From positions 1 through 64,000 of the forward strand of contig JAKUHH010000091.1 in the NCBI GenBank assembly GCA_022701365.1: a stretch of DNA of 64,000 nt. Direction: 5' to 3'. A program made the translations under genes and the position numbers. Each line of letters opens with the position of its first letter. Position 1 is the first letter of the stretch. Shown here piece after piece: positions 9,706 through 21,964 of this stretch. The notes beneath the pieces were generated by a model that was not told the origin of the DNA, did no database searches, and worked only from the letters and a program-made list of their open reading frames with translations. The stretch comes from Mycocentrospora acerina (Eukaryota; Ascomycota; Dothideomycetes; Pleosporales).

Positions 9706-12549
9706 ATTTTGTGATAATATGCATATCACTTTCCCTCGAAAACGGCGAAAAAAGGACTGGACAACTAAGGCAGCTACTGTAATGGCATTGGTGTGAACAT
9801 GTTGTTTAAGGACGAAGTGACTAAAAGCTGGGATGTGGGGTACTGCTGCAGCCGAGGTTACCGAACCTACCCAACCCCAGCGTTTTGTACCTAGGTTTGT
9901 CGCACAAGCAGTCATGAGGAATAAGAAGAAAAGAATCTTTAAACAATCTGGATAGAAAATAAAATTGTTTGATACGCACGCACTCTAACTGTACTGATGC
10001 GGCATCAGTAAGTCGTGAAAGTCGTAACTACGAGTGTGAGAAGAGCCCTCGTCAGTCAAAAAAATTCTTTTCTGATTCTCTGGTTAATAGTTTAACACCT
10101 CAAGAACCGTCATTGATAGTGAGTTTGATCGATCCTTGCATTGAAATCTGCAGCTGGCCACACGACCTTTGGCTGGGACACACTTTTGATGTGGAGAACA
10201 TAGCACTGACTTCTAATTAATTAGTTGTTGTTATTGAAAGTCATGTGAGCATTTGGAAGTTTGGATAGATCGGATAAGCTACAAATTTATTTAATAATAT
10301 CCTCGTCTATTTAAATGTAATACCGAAATTTTTACTTGTTTCCTTAATGTTTAGAAGTTCAACTACGTAGGAAGTACTTCCGTATCTGCTGAACTGACTC
10401 AAAGTGATCTTATGTTACACTATCTTCCTTTTTCATATTTTTACAATGGTAGACACTAAATTTCTTAACTGATCAACGTAATGAATTTACTAGAAAGCCC
10501 AGTAGAAGAGTTTGAATAAGTAGCTATTTAAGCTATCCCTTACTCCAACATAGAAGAATAAAGTAAAACAAAGACTTTTCAAAAACACTCTGTAATTGCA
10601 ACCAGATCCAATATAACATCACTCCATGCTATGAGTCAAGTGTTAAGCTAGGTGTCTTACTACTTTCACCAAGCAATTCTGCTGACTTCCAAAATAGACT
10701 GACAGGCACACTTTTAACCAAGTTTCACGAAAATTTCACGTCTGACAAGTCTCTATAATTCGCTGATTTCATTTCGCCGCCCCGGCATCGAGATACTAGG
10801 TATGCAAGCGGTCCTTCGCATTTGGCAATGTCAGAAGGCCAGAAATGTTCCGACGAGAAAAACGATTTTCCACTCATACGAGCCAATCTTTCAGTACCAT
10901 AATCATCTCTCACACTAAGCGGCAGATATAAAGCGCAAGGTTCATAACTTTGTTTGACAATATGGCAGTGGTAGTGTTTCCCATGAATGACTATATGGCA
11001 GAATATCGCGAAGATTGCTGCTAGCATTCCATCGCCAAATTCAATCTCAGACTAGTGCCGCGTGATTCATATAGATGCGACGCACAGGGGCGATCAGTGC
11101 CAAAAAAAAGGGGGGGGGACTTCATGACCACAGTAATTACTTAGTGGAGTATTGAGATTTCCTAGAAACTATCTCGGTCACTGATAACCCTAGTTCTGTA
11201 GTTTATGACTCAAATGTGATTTTGAACTCGCTTGCACAGCTTGTGCTTGTCAGTCAATTTTCAACAGATAGAACAAGCGAAGAATAAAATTTAATAAACT
11301 CTTCAGATATTTTGTTCCTTAAATCAACTAATCGTACTTTTAAAGTGTTATGGTGTTCTTAAAGTCTACATATCAGCGATACACATCTGTCGGCTAACAT
11401 TGATGTTCCGTCACATATGCTAAGCGGCATGTGAGAACTCAGAATCTACTTACTCTCTTAGTACTCCTTGGCTAGTAATAAAACACGTTCCTCCACAAAT
11501 CAATCTCTCAACTACATATAGAACACATCTTTACATACTGTGTCATTCTGAACTCCTAACTATGGTCCTTTCATTAGCTAAAGCTGGTATCAGAGGCATT
11601 TCTGCCCTTGAAACCATTGTACCTGCACCAAAGGTATGCGAAAGATCATATATGGGAGATTCAGTAAGTACAGTTACGTTTCAAGACCTAAGACGTATAA
11701 TAATACCCTATCTGCAAGACCTCATCCTAGACATCCAGTTGATAAATATCCCTCCAACTCATTCACCTTGGAATTGAAGTCGCGTACTAAAATGTCATCG
11801 ACAGCTTTTGTCAGCGATAGTGCGGTAAATGTTATTAGCCATCTGAATTGAATATAAAACGTGCTAACCCTAGCTCTGGGCTTGAGCATCGTTTCAATTA
11901 TTAATTATACATTTGATATGCAAAAACTAAGAGCGCTCAAGTGGTATCAACATCAAGAAAATATGGACATTCTTGAATCGACTCGCTCCTTGACATGACT
12001 ATGATCAAATATCATAATTGTCAACCATACCCAAACATGCTCATATTGCCTTTGAACTTACAGTAACCCAGTCAACTGTTCATTCCTTGTAACCAATGCA
12101 AATCTCTAATGGCAGCCTTTCTGTCATAGGTTGTCGCTTATATGCAGAGAAAATGTGAGTTTTTAATCTGGGAAAATATTTTAATGTATGCGTGCGAATA
12201 TTTTGCATATCAAGGCACATATCTGGAGAATTTACTAAGAGAAATCAGCGAAGATCTTCATTGTAAACATGCTCCTCGTCATGTTTGATCACGTTCATGA
12301 AGCCAATGATATTAATTTTTCTATGCAACAAGGGAGGCCTATCAGATAATTCGTATGTACAGATAGATTCTTAACCAATGAATTGTTACCATGCCTACTA
12401 CTATGATCTGGAGGCGCATTAAAACTTGCTTCCTCCTTTGATAGGCTGGAAAGAGCACCAACATCCTTCAAAACAATGTTTTTAGTCAAATTTGTAGCCA
12501 GTCCTACGTCTTCTTGTGAATCTGTCTGAGTAGCAATCACACTTGTTTG
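9706..12549. other. Long gene-poor intergenic region
   Basis: AT-rich with no convincing gene. A run of eight A followed by ten G sits near 11102-11119. A 71-codon frame at 11562-11777 begins with ATG but shows no domain. The 10725-11027 frame is listed separately as doubtful. Confidence 0.55.
10725..11027 (-). CDS. Doubtful small hypothetical protein
   Basis: A 100-residue ATG-initiated frame. The first fifteen residues are hydrophobic and could act as a signal peptide or anchor. The body contains four or five cysteines and histidines and a mixed, protein-like composition. I do not recognise it and see no upstream exon with confidence. It may be a small secreted protein, a 3' exon of a decayed gene, or chance. 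Confidence 0.2.
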   Translation of the reverse strand: MLAAIFAIFCHIVIHGKHYHCHIVKQSYEPCALYLPLSVRDDYGTERLARMSGKSFFSSEHFWPSDIAKCEGPLAYLVSRCRGGEMKSANYRDLSDVKFS

Positions 12550-12725
12550 TACTATGGTGACCCCTAAAAGTTTTCCCAAATCGCCACTTTAGTCCACTTT
12601 TAGCAGATCTCCCCCCTATTCAACAGATATCCTGAAAATAATCAGATTCAACCAATCAAAAGTTCGTTTTATACTTCCCGCGCGAAGTGGCGATTTTGGG
12701 AAAACTTTTAGGGGTCACCATAGTA
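12550..12725. mobile_element. Tc1/mariner-type MITE with TA duplication
   Basis: The element 12552-12723 (172 bp) has terminal inverted repeats of about 38 bp that begin ctatggtgacccctaaaag. The right arm, read in reverse complement, differs by one extra A in the AAA run. Both ends are flanked by TA (12550-12551 and 12724-12725), the target duplication of Tc1/mariner/pogo elements. The interior has no coding capacity. Near-identical arms indicate fairly recent movement and no strong RIP. Confidence 0.9.
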
Positions 12726-14550
12726 GGTTTCCAATTTTTCAGTGCGCATCTATCAGAACGGTCGCTAGTTGAGTGGGTAATTAGTTAAGTTCATGCAATT
12801 GCCAATAATTTGAATTTGTTGAGAAAGTTGCATCGAAATCATTGCGCTTTTTTGGTGTTGTCATCCTCAGTAAGCCGTATCGCGCGCTAAGAAAATCTAA
12901 AATGAAGACATGAGGGCAACCAATGCAGATAAGAACCTTGCGAATTCACTGGATGGGCGCAACATTGGTAATCTAACAGACGTTACCTGGAAGCTGGAAA
13001 CAATGAGACTTGTTTGGAACGAATTTAACCCATCCTACATGACGTAGTGTCATTTTCAAGGTACATGGAAAACTATCCTGAACTAAATGCGGATTTAAAA
13101 CCAGATAGATATATGGAAAACAAGAAGGCAAGAATTTGTCATGTTTGACATATGATATACATCCGCTCGCATCTAATAAGGCCTCCTGGTTCCCTAACAC
13201 ATCATTTATCGTTGCCTAAAATACTAACTCTTTGTTGATCCTCAGGTGGTCTTTAGGCATCGCAATATCAACTGATGCAATACTGGTATTTTTCATTTAT
13301 GATGCGCATTTTCATAGTAATAAAAACTCTCTTCATTTCATAGATTTTCAAATATCACCCTAGGAGATTTTAGAGGAAATATGGCATGATGTGGAAAGTT
13401 AACTTGTGAGCTCTCTGAAGTATCACAGTATGTATTTGTACACACGATAAGACATAATTTGGTCAAAACTAAGTCTTGGTAACGTCGACTGCCTATAGCG
13501 GTAAGTGTTGAATTGTTTTGACTAATACACTTTTGGCTGATGAAATCGGTCGTCATACCACGGCCTGTTGACGATTAAATTTTAATTCACTCATAAAGAA
13601 CATGCATAGCAGCTCAGAGATGATGGCTTCTCAGTTATCCTCACCGGATAACAGTCCTCACTCATTTAAAATCAATGGTATTATCGAGATCCACTCAAAG
13701 CAAGAGATGTTATGTCTCGTGTCAGGTGTCCTCCTAGCCTGCTTTGTCAGCTCGCTGGACCAACCTGCATAACTTTTCGACGAACTGTTCTATAACAAAA
13801 GCGATCAAATTTCACTACTATCAGCCTCTGCAAGTCGTGATTTATCCACAGGGCCTACTTCAATACTACTTTTCGTTTGTATCCGCGTCAAACAATCGCT
13901 GCTTAGCTCCAGATGGGCGAAAACTCTTGCCTCTGGCCAAGCTAGATCAATATATGGTATTAATATGCAAACTGAAGCCGTGGGCAGCAAGAGGTTAACT
14001 ATTGTGAAGAGATCTGAGGCAAAAATCTAGACCACGGAGAACCAAGAAAGGAAATCTGAATAACTCAGCTCCTCCTGAATGTGCTTTTGGGTAAAAGAAC
14101 ACAAAGCTGTGCGCATAGATAGCTGAAGTTCAGCCTGATAGGGTAAAAGCAACGACTGTACCTTTGGTCGCCTAGCACATCAAATTGTGCTACCGATGTT
14201 TGCTGACCGGTTCCTTTCAACCACGGAATACTGAGGTAAGATTTTCAAGCTCTCGCCGATCTATGGGGCAGTGCTTGTTCAGCTGAGTGTTCTGCCGTCG
14301 CCAAGATAGCCAAGTATATAGCGACTCATCACGATTGGACAACCACAATGGTTTCGACTAAGACTACTATGCAGCGCAGTCAGACAGTGATCATCAGCAG
14401 ATAAACGAAATTACGCTTTCTCAGCTCGTGCTGCTTGGTATCGACCCGCACATAGATTGGCAGTCTCCTCGCATCCCGGTTGGATATATCTATTTACACC
14501 TGTCATTATCCTCGAAATCACCGTGTGCATAATTGTACCAATCGATTTTG
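12726..14550. other. Intergenic region
   Basis: Nothing convincing is seen. Frames at 13744-13998 and 13805-13990 overlap on opposite strands and show no family features. Confidence 0.5.
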
Positions 14551-14556
14551 TATAAG
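14551..14556 (+). promoter_or_regulatory. TATA box of the small secreted protein gene
   Basis: TATAAG lies 120 bp before the ATG at 14671, the same spacing seen for the alcohol dehydrogenase and hydrophobin genes in this window. Confidence 0.4.
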
Positions 14557-14670
14557 TATATCGTCGAAAAGAATTACTTGACAAATTTCAACCAAATTCA
14601 ACCTCTCCTGACTCGAAAGATCTACCCCAGTTTCCACAAAAATAAATTCGAACTTTCAAGCATTGCCAAA

Positions 14671-14970
14671 ATGAAGATCAGCTGTATATCGACCTTTTTA
14701 CTTGCGACGCAGGTATTCGCCAGCCCAGCACCTTTTATTCAGCCAGAAACACTTGCAAAATTCACTCAAAGGGACGCAAATGTTGTCAACCCCGCACAAG
14801 AGTTGAATAAGCAAATACTCGCCACTCGAGCGAAGCCTAAGAAGCCTAAATATGGAAGCGGAGGTGATGATAACAGCACCAGCGCTGCTATATCCATGAC
14901 ACCGAGTCGTACAGTACAACTGGTTGTGCTAGGGGTCGGTGCTATCGAGGTTGTTAGACTATGGGGTTAG
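14671..14970 (+). CDS. Small secreted protein (99 aa)
   Basis: A single-exon gene. An in-frame upstream extension exists, but the ATG at 14671 sits in the context CCAAAATGA and immediately begins a classic signal peptide, MKISCISTFLLATQVFASPAP, with cleavage expected after FAS-PA. The middle is basic (KPKKPKYGSGG) and there is one NST sequon. A hydrophobic C-terminal stretch (VQLVVLGVGAIEVV) follows a serine-rich patch, so a GPI anchor or membrane tail is possible. The mature part has no cysteine, which argues against a classic effector fold. No domain is recognised. Secretion or surface location is inferred. Confidence 0.7.
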   Translation: MKISCISTFLLATQVFASPAPFIQPETLAKFTQRDANVVNPAQELNKQILATRAKPKKPKYGSGGDDNSTSAAISMTPSRTVQLVVLGVGAIEVVRLWG

Positions 14971-16160
14971 ATTGGAATTGAGAATATGTGATAGCAATAA
15001 CACGCTTACACTATGAGTTGCACGTCAGACCACATTACTTATCATGTAAAAGTTTTCTTGTTCTCAAAATACACAGCGATACATTAGCTAGGATAATAAA
15101 CGTCATCGTATGAGAAATAATTATTCATCCAACAACACCTTTTATTTCCGCCACGTCATTACATGACTCTTGTGGCTTAGAAAAAGTTAGTCCTCCGCTT
15201 GGAGCAGCAAACAATTGTGCGACCCGTTTTTCAATTTTGCAGAGATCGGTTTCTCTAAAAGCAATGAGCTCACTCCCAAACGATGCTTAGACCAACAATC
15301 AGCTGGATGAAAGAATTGGTTTTATGTTCTACCATGTAGTCCGTGTACAGCCACAGCTTCTCCAATGTTGCCGACATCCTAACAGTGCGATCCGTCCTTC
15401 TAGTTCTGATGGAAGTACAACAGATGATCTATTGAGGATTTTCTAAAAGGCAAAAGCCACCCAGATAGCCCGGCGGAGTGAATATGGGAGAACAGCGGCC
15501 CATAACGGGTTTAAATAATGGGTTAAGCGCATATAAATACGGTAAGAAATAAGGTGAAAGGCCTGCTTGATGTGGCAAAGACCGTAAAGGCCGAAAAAAT
15601 GAGAAGAGCATAATTTTAACCAGTCGAGTTGGACACAGTTGGCCAAGGACTAAACAACGTCTTTGGAGGGCTGAGAAGCTCAAAATAGAAATTTCTTTCT
15701 AACTCTGCTGTTAAACGATCTGGAAATTCTTTTCTTTGTAAGTGATGTATATGGGACATTCAGAAGTCTCGTTTAACATTTATAGTATGTCTGTGAGCAT
15801 AGCCTCTGCTCAATATTGATCTACATTTTGACAAACTGCATGCTTCATCTAGCTCATCCTAATTCACTCTAATTTGAATATGTATTATACCAGTCAGTAC
15901 AAAAAGATTGTCAATGAAAATTGCAAGGAAAGAGGACTAAATACAAGATATGAAAGTTCCTTAAAATCATTAGTCAGCAAGGTTGATCGTGGCTTCTCCT
16001 CGTCAACTCTGATTGGTCAGTGCATCGCATGCATGGGTCTCGTGAACACTATGAGAATTCTGCAGCCTTATTCCCGTCATCCGTGTGCATATCGCATTGC
16101 TCTACGTTTCACTCCATACTCCAAATCTACGTCTGTCTGTTACGAGAATTCGAAGACACC
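14971..16160. other. Intergenic region
   Basis: Contains the 3' flank of the secreted-protein gene and the upstream region of the transporter. Overlapping minus-strand frames at 15429-15683 and an in-frame upstream extension of the transporter from 16020 are not believed. Confidence 0.5.
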
Positions 16161-17482
16161 ATGACTTACGGAGCGGCGGGCTCGGCATCATCTGCAACGC
16201 AAAATCTGCCTGTTTCCAAGACGAACCAAGACACAAAAAACAATGCAAGACAAACCGGGAGCAAGATCAGACACAGCTTTAAAGACTTCTACAATAGGAA
16301 CTTTGGACTATTCTTAGTGTTCTTAGCACAAACATGCGGATCTGTCGTACGTGCTGACTGTCAGAACTGCACAGGATATAAACATGACTAACTATCATAG
16401 ATGAATACCGCAGCGAAGCTATTAGCAACCGGATACGAGACCAAGTTCCATGCCCTGCAGATCATCTTTATTCGAATGTCGTGCACTACGGTCTTAGGAA
16501 CACTTTATATGTGCTATCATAGAGTTCCTGATTTTCCACTGGGGCAGCGTGGAATCAGAAAGTTACTGATGTTGCGTGGAACGGCTGGTTTTATCGGGTT
16601 GTTCGGACTTTACTGTAAATTTCTCTCACAAGTCTTGAAACAACGTTTAACTAATCTTCCATGGCAGATTCATTGTCATGGTTACTATTCTCAGATGCAA
16701 CAGTGATCACTTTCATCGTCCCGACAATGACGGCAATAGTCTGCTTCGTCTGGCTCGGAGAGCCGTTCACATCAAGAGAAGCTTCTGCCGGTTTGATCGC
16801 ATTCACTGGCGTTCTCTTCGTAGCCCGACCGACTTGGCTCTTCTCCGAAAATTTGGTTGATCCCATCTCCGGTCAGCCCGAACCCCAAGGTGCAGTTGGC
16901 ATTGATATGCTGATTTACACTGCACCGGACGGTACGAAAGATACAGTGCCAATATCTCCGAACCAACGAAGCCTTGCCATTATCCTTGCTGTTGTGGGGG
17001 CTTTTGGAGCATCGACAGCGTATGCTACCATACGTGTCATCGGAACACGTGCTCATTCTCTCATAAGCGTCAACTACTTCGCCAGCATCGCGACAATTGG
17101 ATCGGCATTCATTATTATAGTGCATCCTGATTTGCACTTTGTTGCGCCGGAAGGTTTTTCCCAGTGGGTTCTTATCGCCATTATTGGATTGACCGGCTTC
17201 TTACTTCAATTTCTCTTGACAGAAGGACTCCAGAGAGAAAAAGCTGGACGGGCAACCAATTTGACATACCTGCAGTTAGTATTTGCTCTCGTTATTGAGC
17301 GCGTCATCTGGGGTACCACACCGCCACTTGAGAGCTTATTTGGTGCCGTACTTATCATCGGTGCTGCTATCTGGATCAGTCTACAGAAAAAGTCGTCAAC
17401 AGAAGGAAAGGTCAGGACGGAAATTGTGGATGAAGAGAGCAGCTTATTAGCGACTGGAGAAGAAAGCAATCAAGGTCCTTAA
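16161..17482 (+). CDS. EamA/DMT-family membrane transporter
   Basis: Three exons: 16161-16346, 16401-16614 and 16668-17482, giving about 404 residues. About ten hydrophobic segments are visible, split into two EamA halves, with a hydrophilic loop rich in G, P and D between them (around residues 205-240). The N-terminal tail is polar and the C-terminal tail is acidic (DEESSLL), suggesting a dileucine-type sorting signal. The ATG at 16161 follows a non-coding-looking stretch. An in-frame codon at 16020 would add 47 poorly hydrophobic residues and is disfavoured. Drug/metabolite transporters of this kind move nucleotide sugars, amino acids or other metabolites. The substrate here is unknown. Confidence 0.88.
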
Positions 17483-17698
17483 TTCAAGCCATCAGACATA
17501 ATTGACAATTTGATAAGTGATTTACATTGAACACTACATAACTTCGTGATTTAATATATCGGACTTGGAGATCTGATTACCGACTCAATTCGTTGGTGCC
17601 GCTCATGCTAGGCCTACACCTAGATTCTCCCTCACTGAATGATTCTCCTTAATTAGCGAACAGATTACACCATTCCGATACGCAATCCCTGAAATCAT

Positions 17699-18088
17699 TC
17701 ACTCGGCAGGAGTTGTCTCAGCCTGAGGGTTTACGTCGGAGCAAATGAGAGCTTGGCCGAGGATTGGCAACAGGCAGCACTTGGCCTGCTGGCCTTCAGA
17801 AGCGCAAATATCAATAAAGCCATTGATGGACGTAGGTGTTACGCTGGCTGTAAACAGTCAGTCCACATAACGTAACATTCGATTCTAACAATTTGGAGTA
17901 GAAAGTGCGAGCACAAGTCACTAGCAGAGAGGGAGTAACTTACGAGCAGCGCAGTTCAAGATGGCAAGGTTGAGGATGTCAGTCGCGCAGCAGAGTGGTG
18001 ATCCAGAGCTACAGAGGCCAGCTTGACGCTGCTCAAGGGGAACAGCGATGACAGTCATAGCGAAAGCAATTACTGTAGTGAAAAGCAT
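17699..18088 (-). CDS. Class II hydrophobin
   Basis: Two exons on the minus strand, 18088-17944 and 17847-17699, giving 97 residues; the 96-nt intron hides it from simple ORF scans. A signal peptide (residues 1-16, MLFTTVIAFAMTVIAV) is followed by PLEQRQAG with a possible Kex2-like site. The eight cysteines follow the class II pattern: C26, then CC, with spacings 11, 16, 8 and 10 and the conserved CCATDIL and LPILGQALIC blocks. Only the first spacing (6) is shorter than the usual 9-10. Hydrophobins self-assemble at air-water interfaces on spores and aerial hyphae and can mediate surface attachment. Confidence 0.93.
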
Positions 18089-18214
18089 CTTGGTATGTCT
18101 TGGATAAGAACTTAAAGGAAGTGAGATGTGTGTGAAGTAGTGTTGTGTGGGCTGGGTGTGTGAATGTGATTTGGTGATGTGAGGTTGTTGTGCAAATTAA
18201 ACATTCTATAGCCC

Positions 18215-18222
18215 CTTTTATA
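18215..18222 (-). promoter_or_regulatory. TATA box of the hydrophobin gene
   Basis: TATAAAAG on the minus strand, about 127 bp upstream of the ATG at 18088. Strong match to consensus, as expected for a highly induced structural gene. Confidence 0.6.
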
Positions 18223-20285
18223 CCGTTTACTCAGCTCCTCAGGGAGGGCACCGTCTTTCGTCATCGGCCACTTCATCATTTTTATACAGGGTACAAGGAC
18301 TGAGCATGGTCTCAACAATCTCCGTGTTGCCAATGACGAAGGATCAAACCAAGTCCAGCTGTGGTTCAGTAAAGCGTCTGGTATGTAACATTAGATGACG
18401 TCGATCTAATTTTTTTTTGCCTCAAAACTTCCGCTCGGAATTCATGAGTGGTTGAGAGTATTGCGGAGCAACTATTAGAATTGTTGATCTCCGAAATGAG
18501 TATAGGCAGAGTTACAGCGATAGGATGAAAACAAAGGGGCATTTTTACTTCCTTGCGTCGGAACAATAGCTCCTCACATTAGTGATTTGACAGTAGACAT
18601 GACTCGCTCTTGCATTGTGCAGTGTTGTAGAAGTCGTTCTTACTCGTGCTTGTAAAGAATATTGGAACAGAAATTTGTATGCTTAGGCCTACCCCGAGTA
18701 ACTCGAGACTGCGCCTAGTTCTATCAATTGAAATCCAGTAACATGTTCTCAGCACTCAATTTTCCAAGAATAGGTGACGTCGGAGTGTGATTGTTCAGGG
18801 TGTAAATAGCCGAATTTAGCACCTATGCCCATTTTTTTAGGACTACTGGGGTAGTAGCCAAGCCAGGAGTCGGCACGGCAGTTGAGACCTAAGTGCCAAC
18901 TTAGCCTGTGCGACGAGGGGTAGCATCTCTGGAATAAACCATTCCGCAGTACTAGGCCAGGTCCATACTTGTGTCCGAAACAATAGCAGGTTCTGAGTGA
19001 CACAATTAAACCATATTATGGAGGCGTCACCACCTAGAAATATTGGAGGCACTTAACATGTCAGATTATTATCATTTTAAACTACTCTCCATGAAGTGGC
19101 AGGTTATGGCGAGTACATGTTAACATGCCGTTGGTTAGGGGTGTCGATCATGCATTCTGAAAGCTTGGAAGAGGCAAAGCGGATAAGACGTTAGAGCGAA
19201 TGAGGTGCTGCAACATGGTAGTTAGAAGTGTCTGAGAACTGGATGACGGCTCGCTTAGAAGTAATATAGCCCAAGGGTTGAATAAATGCACCTGAGAAAG
19301 GAATCATTATGAAGTTTTCGTTATATCAGAGTTCCGCCTATTTTAGGAACATCAATTCACACCCAAAGCATTCAAAATATGCAAAACATGGATGTCATGG
19401 ACTCCAACGGAAAGTTCACAGGCAAACCGGGGTAAAGTTGTCGCACCGCAGGGACAGGTCGTCTTACGCCGTTAACCGTTAACGGCTGACCGCTGGTCCG
19501 TGCGTCGTGACAACCAGGCCTTCCCCTTGTCAGTCATGATGGCTCCGCTCGTGTGCATGAATCTACGTCATTCTTAGCTGTAAACCCGTACCTGACAGCA
19601 ATGATTCACATCACCTTCACAAGGCATCCAGTAGACAAGGTACTCTACTCTGTTTCCATGGAATCATTACATTGCAAGTGCCTGAGGCGAGATAAGGTGC
19701 ACGCACGCGTGGCGTGCCCCTCAGCAGCTTGAGAATGTTGAAAGAGGTCTGGAGAGACGTAATGAGAAGCGGATAGGGTGCTTGATTTGCGATGTGATAC
19801 TAAACAATATTTTGCCAATGGCACTGGATGTATTGAAGCAATCGCTTTTGCCGCTTATTGATGTTTCTAGTTTACCATCTTAGCCACACATCCAACAGTC
19901 CATTCATTGAGCATTCGTCCCAAAACTTTGAGTTTCTTTCAAATTCATGTAGCGAAGGTAAGATCGAATAGTTTGGACCTGTTCATCACAGAGATCTTTA
20001 GCGACCTCTCAGCCAGAGACCAGTAAATCGGAATTGTGAGATACTAGGATAATGGAAGGCACAAAACCTAAAATCACAGGAAGCTTTAGCGTGCTCAAGT
20101 TTGGTAGAAAGAAAAGATTGACATTAACAATGGTATCTCGCTCAACTAAAAAAGTACCAACCTAGAACACCAAATGAATGCAGCCCAACCCCGAACAATG
20201 CAGCTAACTTAAAGCACTTTTTAGACTCGCTCCTAATGCAACAGCTCATACTCATATCAAATAAAAAATCCTTCACTTCAAACCT
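18223..20285. other. Intergenic region between hydrophobin and permease
   Basis: About 2 kb with no supported gene. Two overlapping minus-strand frames (18749-19003 and 18843-19052) lack family features. A perfect 19-bp palindrome lies at 19468-19486 (separate entry). Most of the stretch would be distal hydrophobin promoter and permease 3' flank. Confidence 0.5.
19468..19486. promoter_or_regulatory. Perfect 19-bp palindrome
   Basis: gccgttaac-c-gttaacggc: two 9-bp arms around one central base, with a GTTAAC hexamer in each arm. It lies about 1.4 kb upstream of the hydrophobin start and about 0.8 kb beyond the permease stop. It could be a dimeric transcription-factor site, but no factor is assigned. 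Confidence 0.3.
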
Positions 20286-21964
20286 TTAAAAGATCTTGCT
20301 CAATAGCTTCTTCCACCCACTCCTAGAGCTCTCCTCCCAAGTCTCACTAATCTCCTCGTGGAATTGTCCAGAGAAAATGTCCGCCTCGGCAGGCTTGACG
20401 AACTTGCTCCTGGTGACCAACTTGTGGCCCATATACAGGACAGTGAAGAGGATGAGGCTGATGTAGGCGATGAAAAAGTTCTTCACATCCCAGGGAACGA
20501 AAGCGGTGAAACCTTGCGTGAAGACGATAATAACGCAGAAGATAAGCGCGTACCAGGCAAGGTATTTTCCACCCCACGACTTGAATGGCAATGTGTCGCG
20601 ATCAATGTTCTGGGCCTTGAGTGCGCGCATGAAGCACAGATGACAAATGCAGACGCAGGACCAGGCGATAAAGCCCGCAACAGCTGTGATATTGAGCAGC
20701 CAGTCAAATACCTCCGCACCGTTGGACGAAAGGTTCATGTAGGCCAGAAGACCCATTGCGGCGGTGATGGCGGTGGCGTAATATGGGACACCACGCTTCG
20801 TTGTCTTCATGACGAAAGCGGGGGCGCATTGGCGCTCCGCGAGGCCCACCAGAATGCGACTTCCAGAGTAGACATTAGAGCTAGCAGCGGACAGAACGAC
20901 TGTGAGAAGAACGGCGTTAAAAATATCTGGAAGTGCGCTGACGCCTGCGAGTTGAATCGCGATAACAAGAGGTGAGGATCCGGCGTTGGTGTCGCCACGA
21001 GCGATCTGCTCGTTGTTGTAAGGAAGCAAAATGCCGATGAAGAAGATTGTAAAGGTAAAAAGGGTGAAGATACTCCAGAATGTTCGACGAATGGCCTGCG
21101 GCATGGTTTTGCGCGGATTAGCAGATTCTCCTGCACCAATTGCGCAGAGCTCAGTTCCTTGGAAAGCAAATCCAGCTTGAATGAGGACGGCCCAGAAGCC
21201 GACAAACTTTGCAACAGCACCTTCAGCGAGGTAAGGCGCAAACGCACCAGGCTCACGCCAGTACTTGAAGCCAATGTATCCCTGAGGACCCACACCACCA
21301 GCGTTCATGATGATAGCGAAGATCCAGAAGCCAATGAGCGCGACCACCTTGATCGAAGCAAACCAAAATTCGAATTCACCAAAAATATCAACGGGCAAAA
21401 AGTTGACCAACGTAATCGGAACCCAGAAAATGGTGATGAAGATGCCAATGCTCAAGTCTGAGTTCCACCATTGGATGATGAGACCAGCGGCAACAAGTTC
21501 GAGCGCATATGTAATGGACCAAGAGCACCAGTAAATCCAGCCCATGGAGAAACCAAGACTAGGGTCGACGAAGCGGGCGGCGTATTGCGTGAAAGCACCG
21601 GAAATGGGGAGGTAGGTTGCCATCTCGGCGAGCGAGAGCATGACAGAGTAGACCAAAGTGCCGACAAAAACGTATGCGAGGAGGGCGCCAGCAGGACCGG
21701 CAGTTGCGATTGATCCACCACTGGCAATGAAAACACCAGTACCTACAGTGCCACCTGGAGAATGTTAGTATGGGGCTTTGTGTAAGTTTGGGGATGAGTT
21801 GGCGCACCAATCGCGACGAATTGGAGATGGCGACTCGAAAGCTTCCTCTGCAACTCTCCCGCTGGAGCGTCGCTCTGCTTCTCAACATCGCCGCCTGAGT
21901 GAGGAACCGATTTGTCGGAACGGTGGTCCATCTTGGGCGTGATATCCTCAGAAGCGGTTGCCAT
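20286..21964 (-). CDS. Amino-acid permease (APC/YAT family)
   Basis: Two exons on the minus strand, 21964-21808 and 21754-20286, about 541 residues. The protein has a charged cytosolic N-tail and about twelve hydrophobic segments. The intron splits the conserved first-helix motif that reads QFVAIGGTVGTGVFIASGG across the junction, which confirms the splice. The FQGTELCAIGAGES block and the following arginine-rich loop are typical of fungal amino-acid permeases. It should import amino acids by proton symport at the plasma membrane. Specificity is not predictable. The acidic C-tail (EEISETWEESS) may be a target of nitrogen-regulated ubiquitination, by analogy with yeast permeases. Confidence 0.92.

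Noticed and set aside
11562..11777. 71-codon ATG frame with upstream TATA-like sequence
   Set aside because: Low-complexity ending, an overlapping frame at 11636, and no recognisable features. Could be a gene but cannot be supported.
16020..16160. N-terminal extension of the EamA transporter
   Set aside because: In-frame ATG at 16020 but the added residues are His/Cys/Ser-rich and unlike the family's N-terminus.
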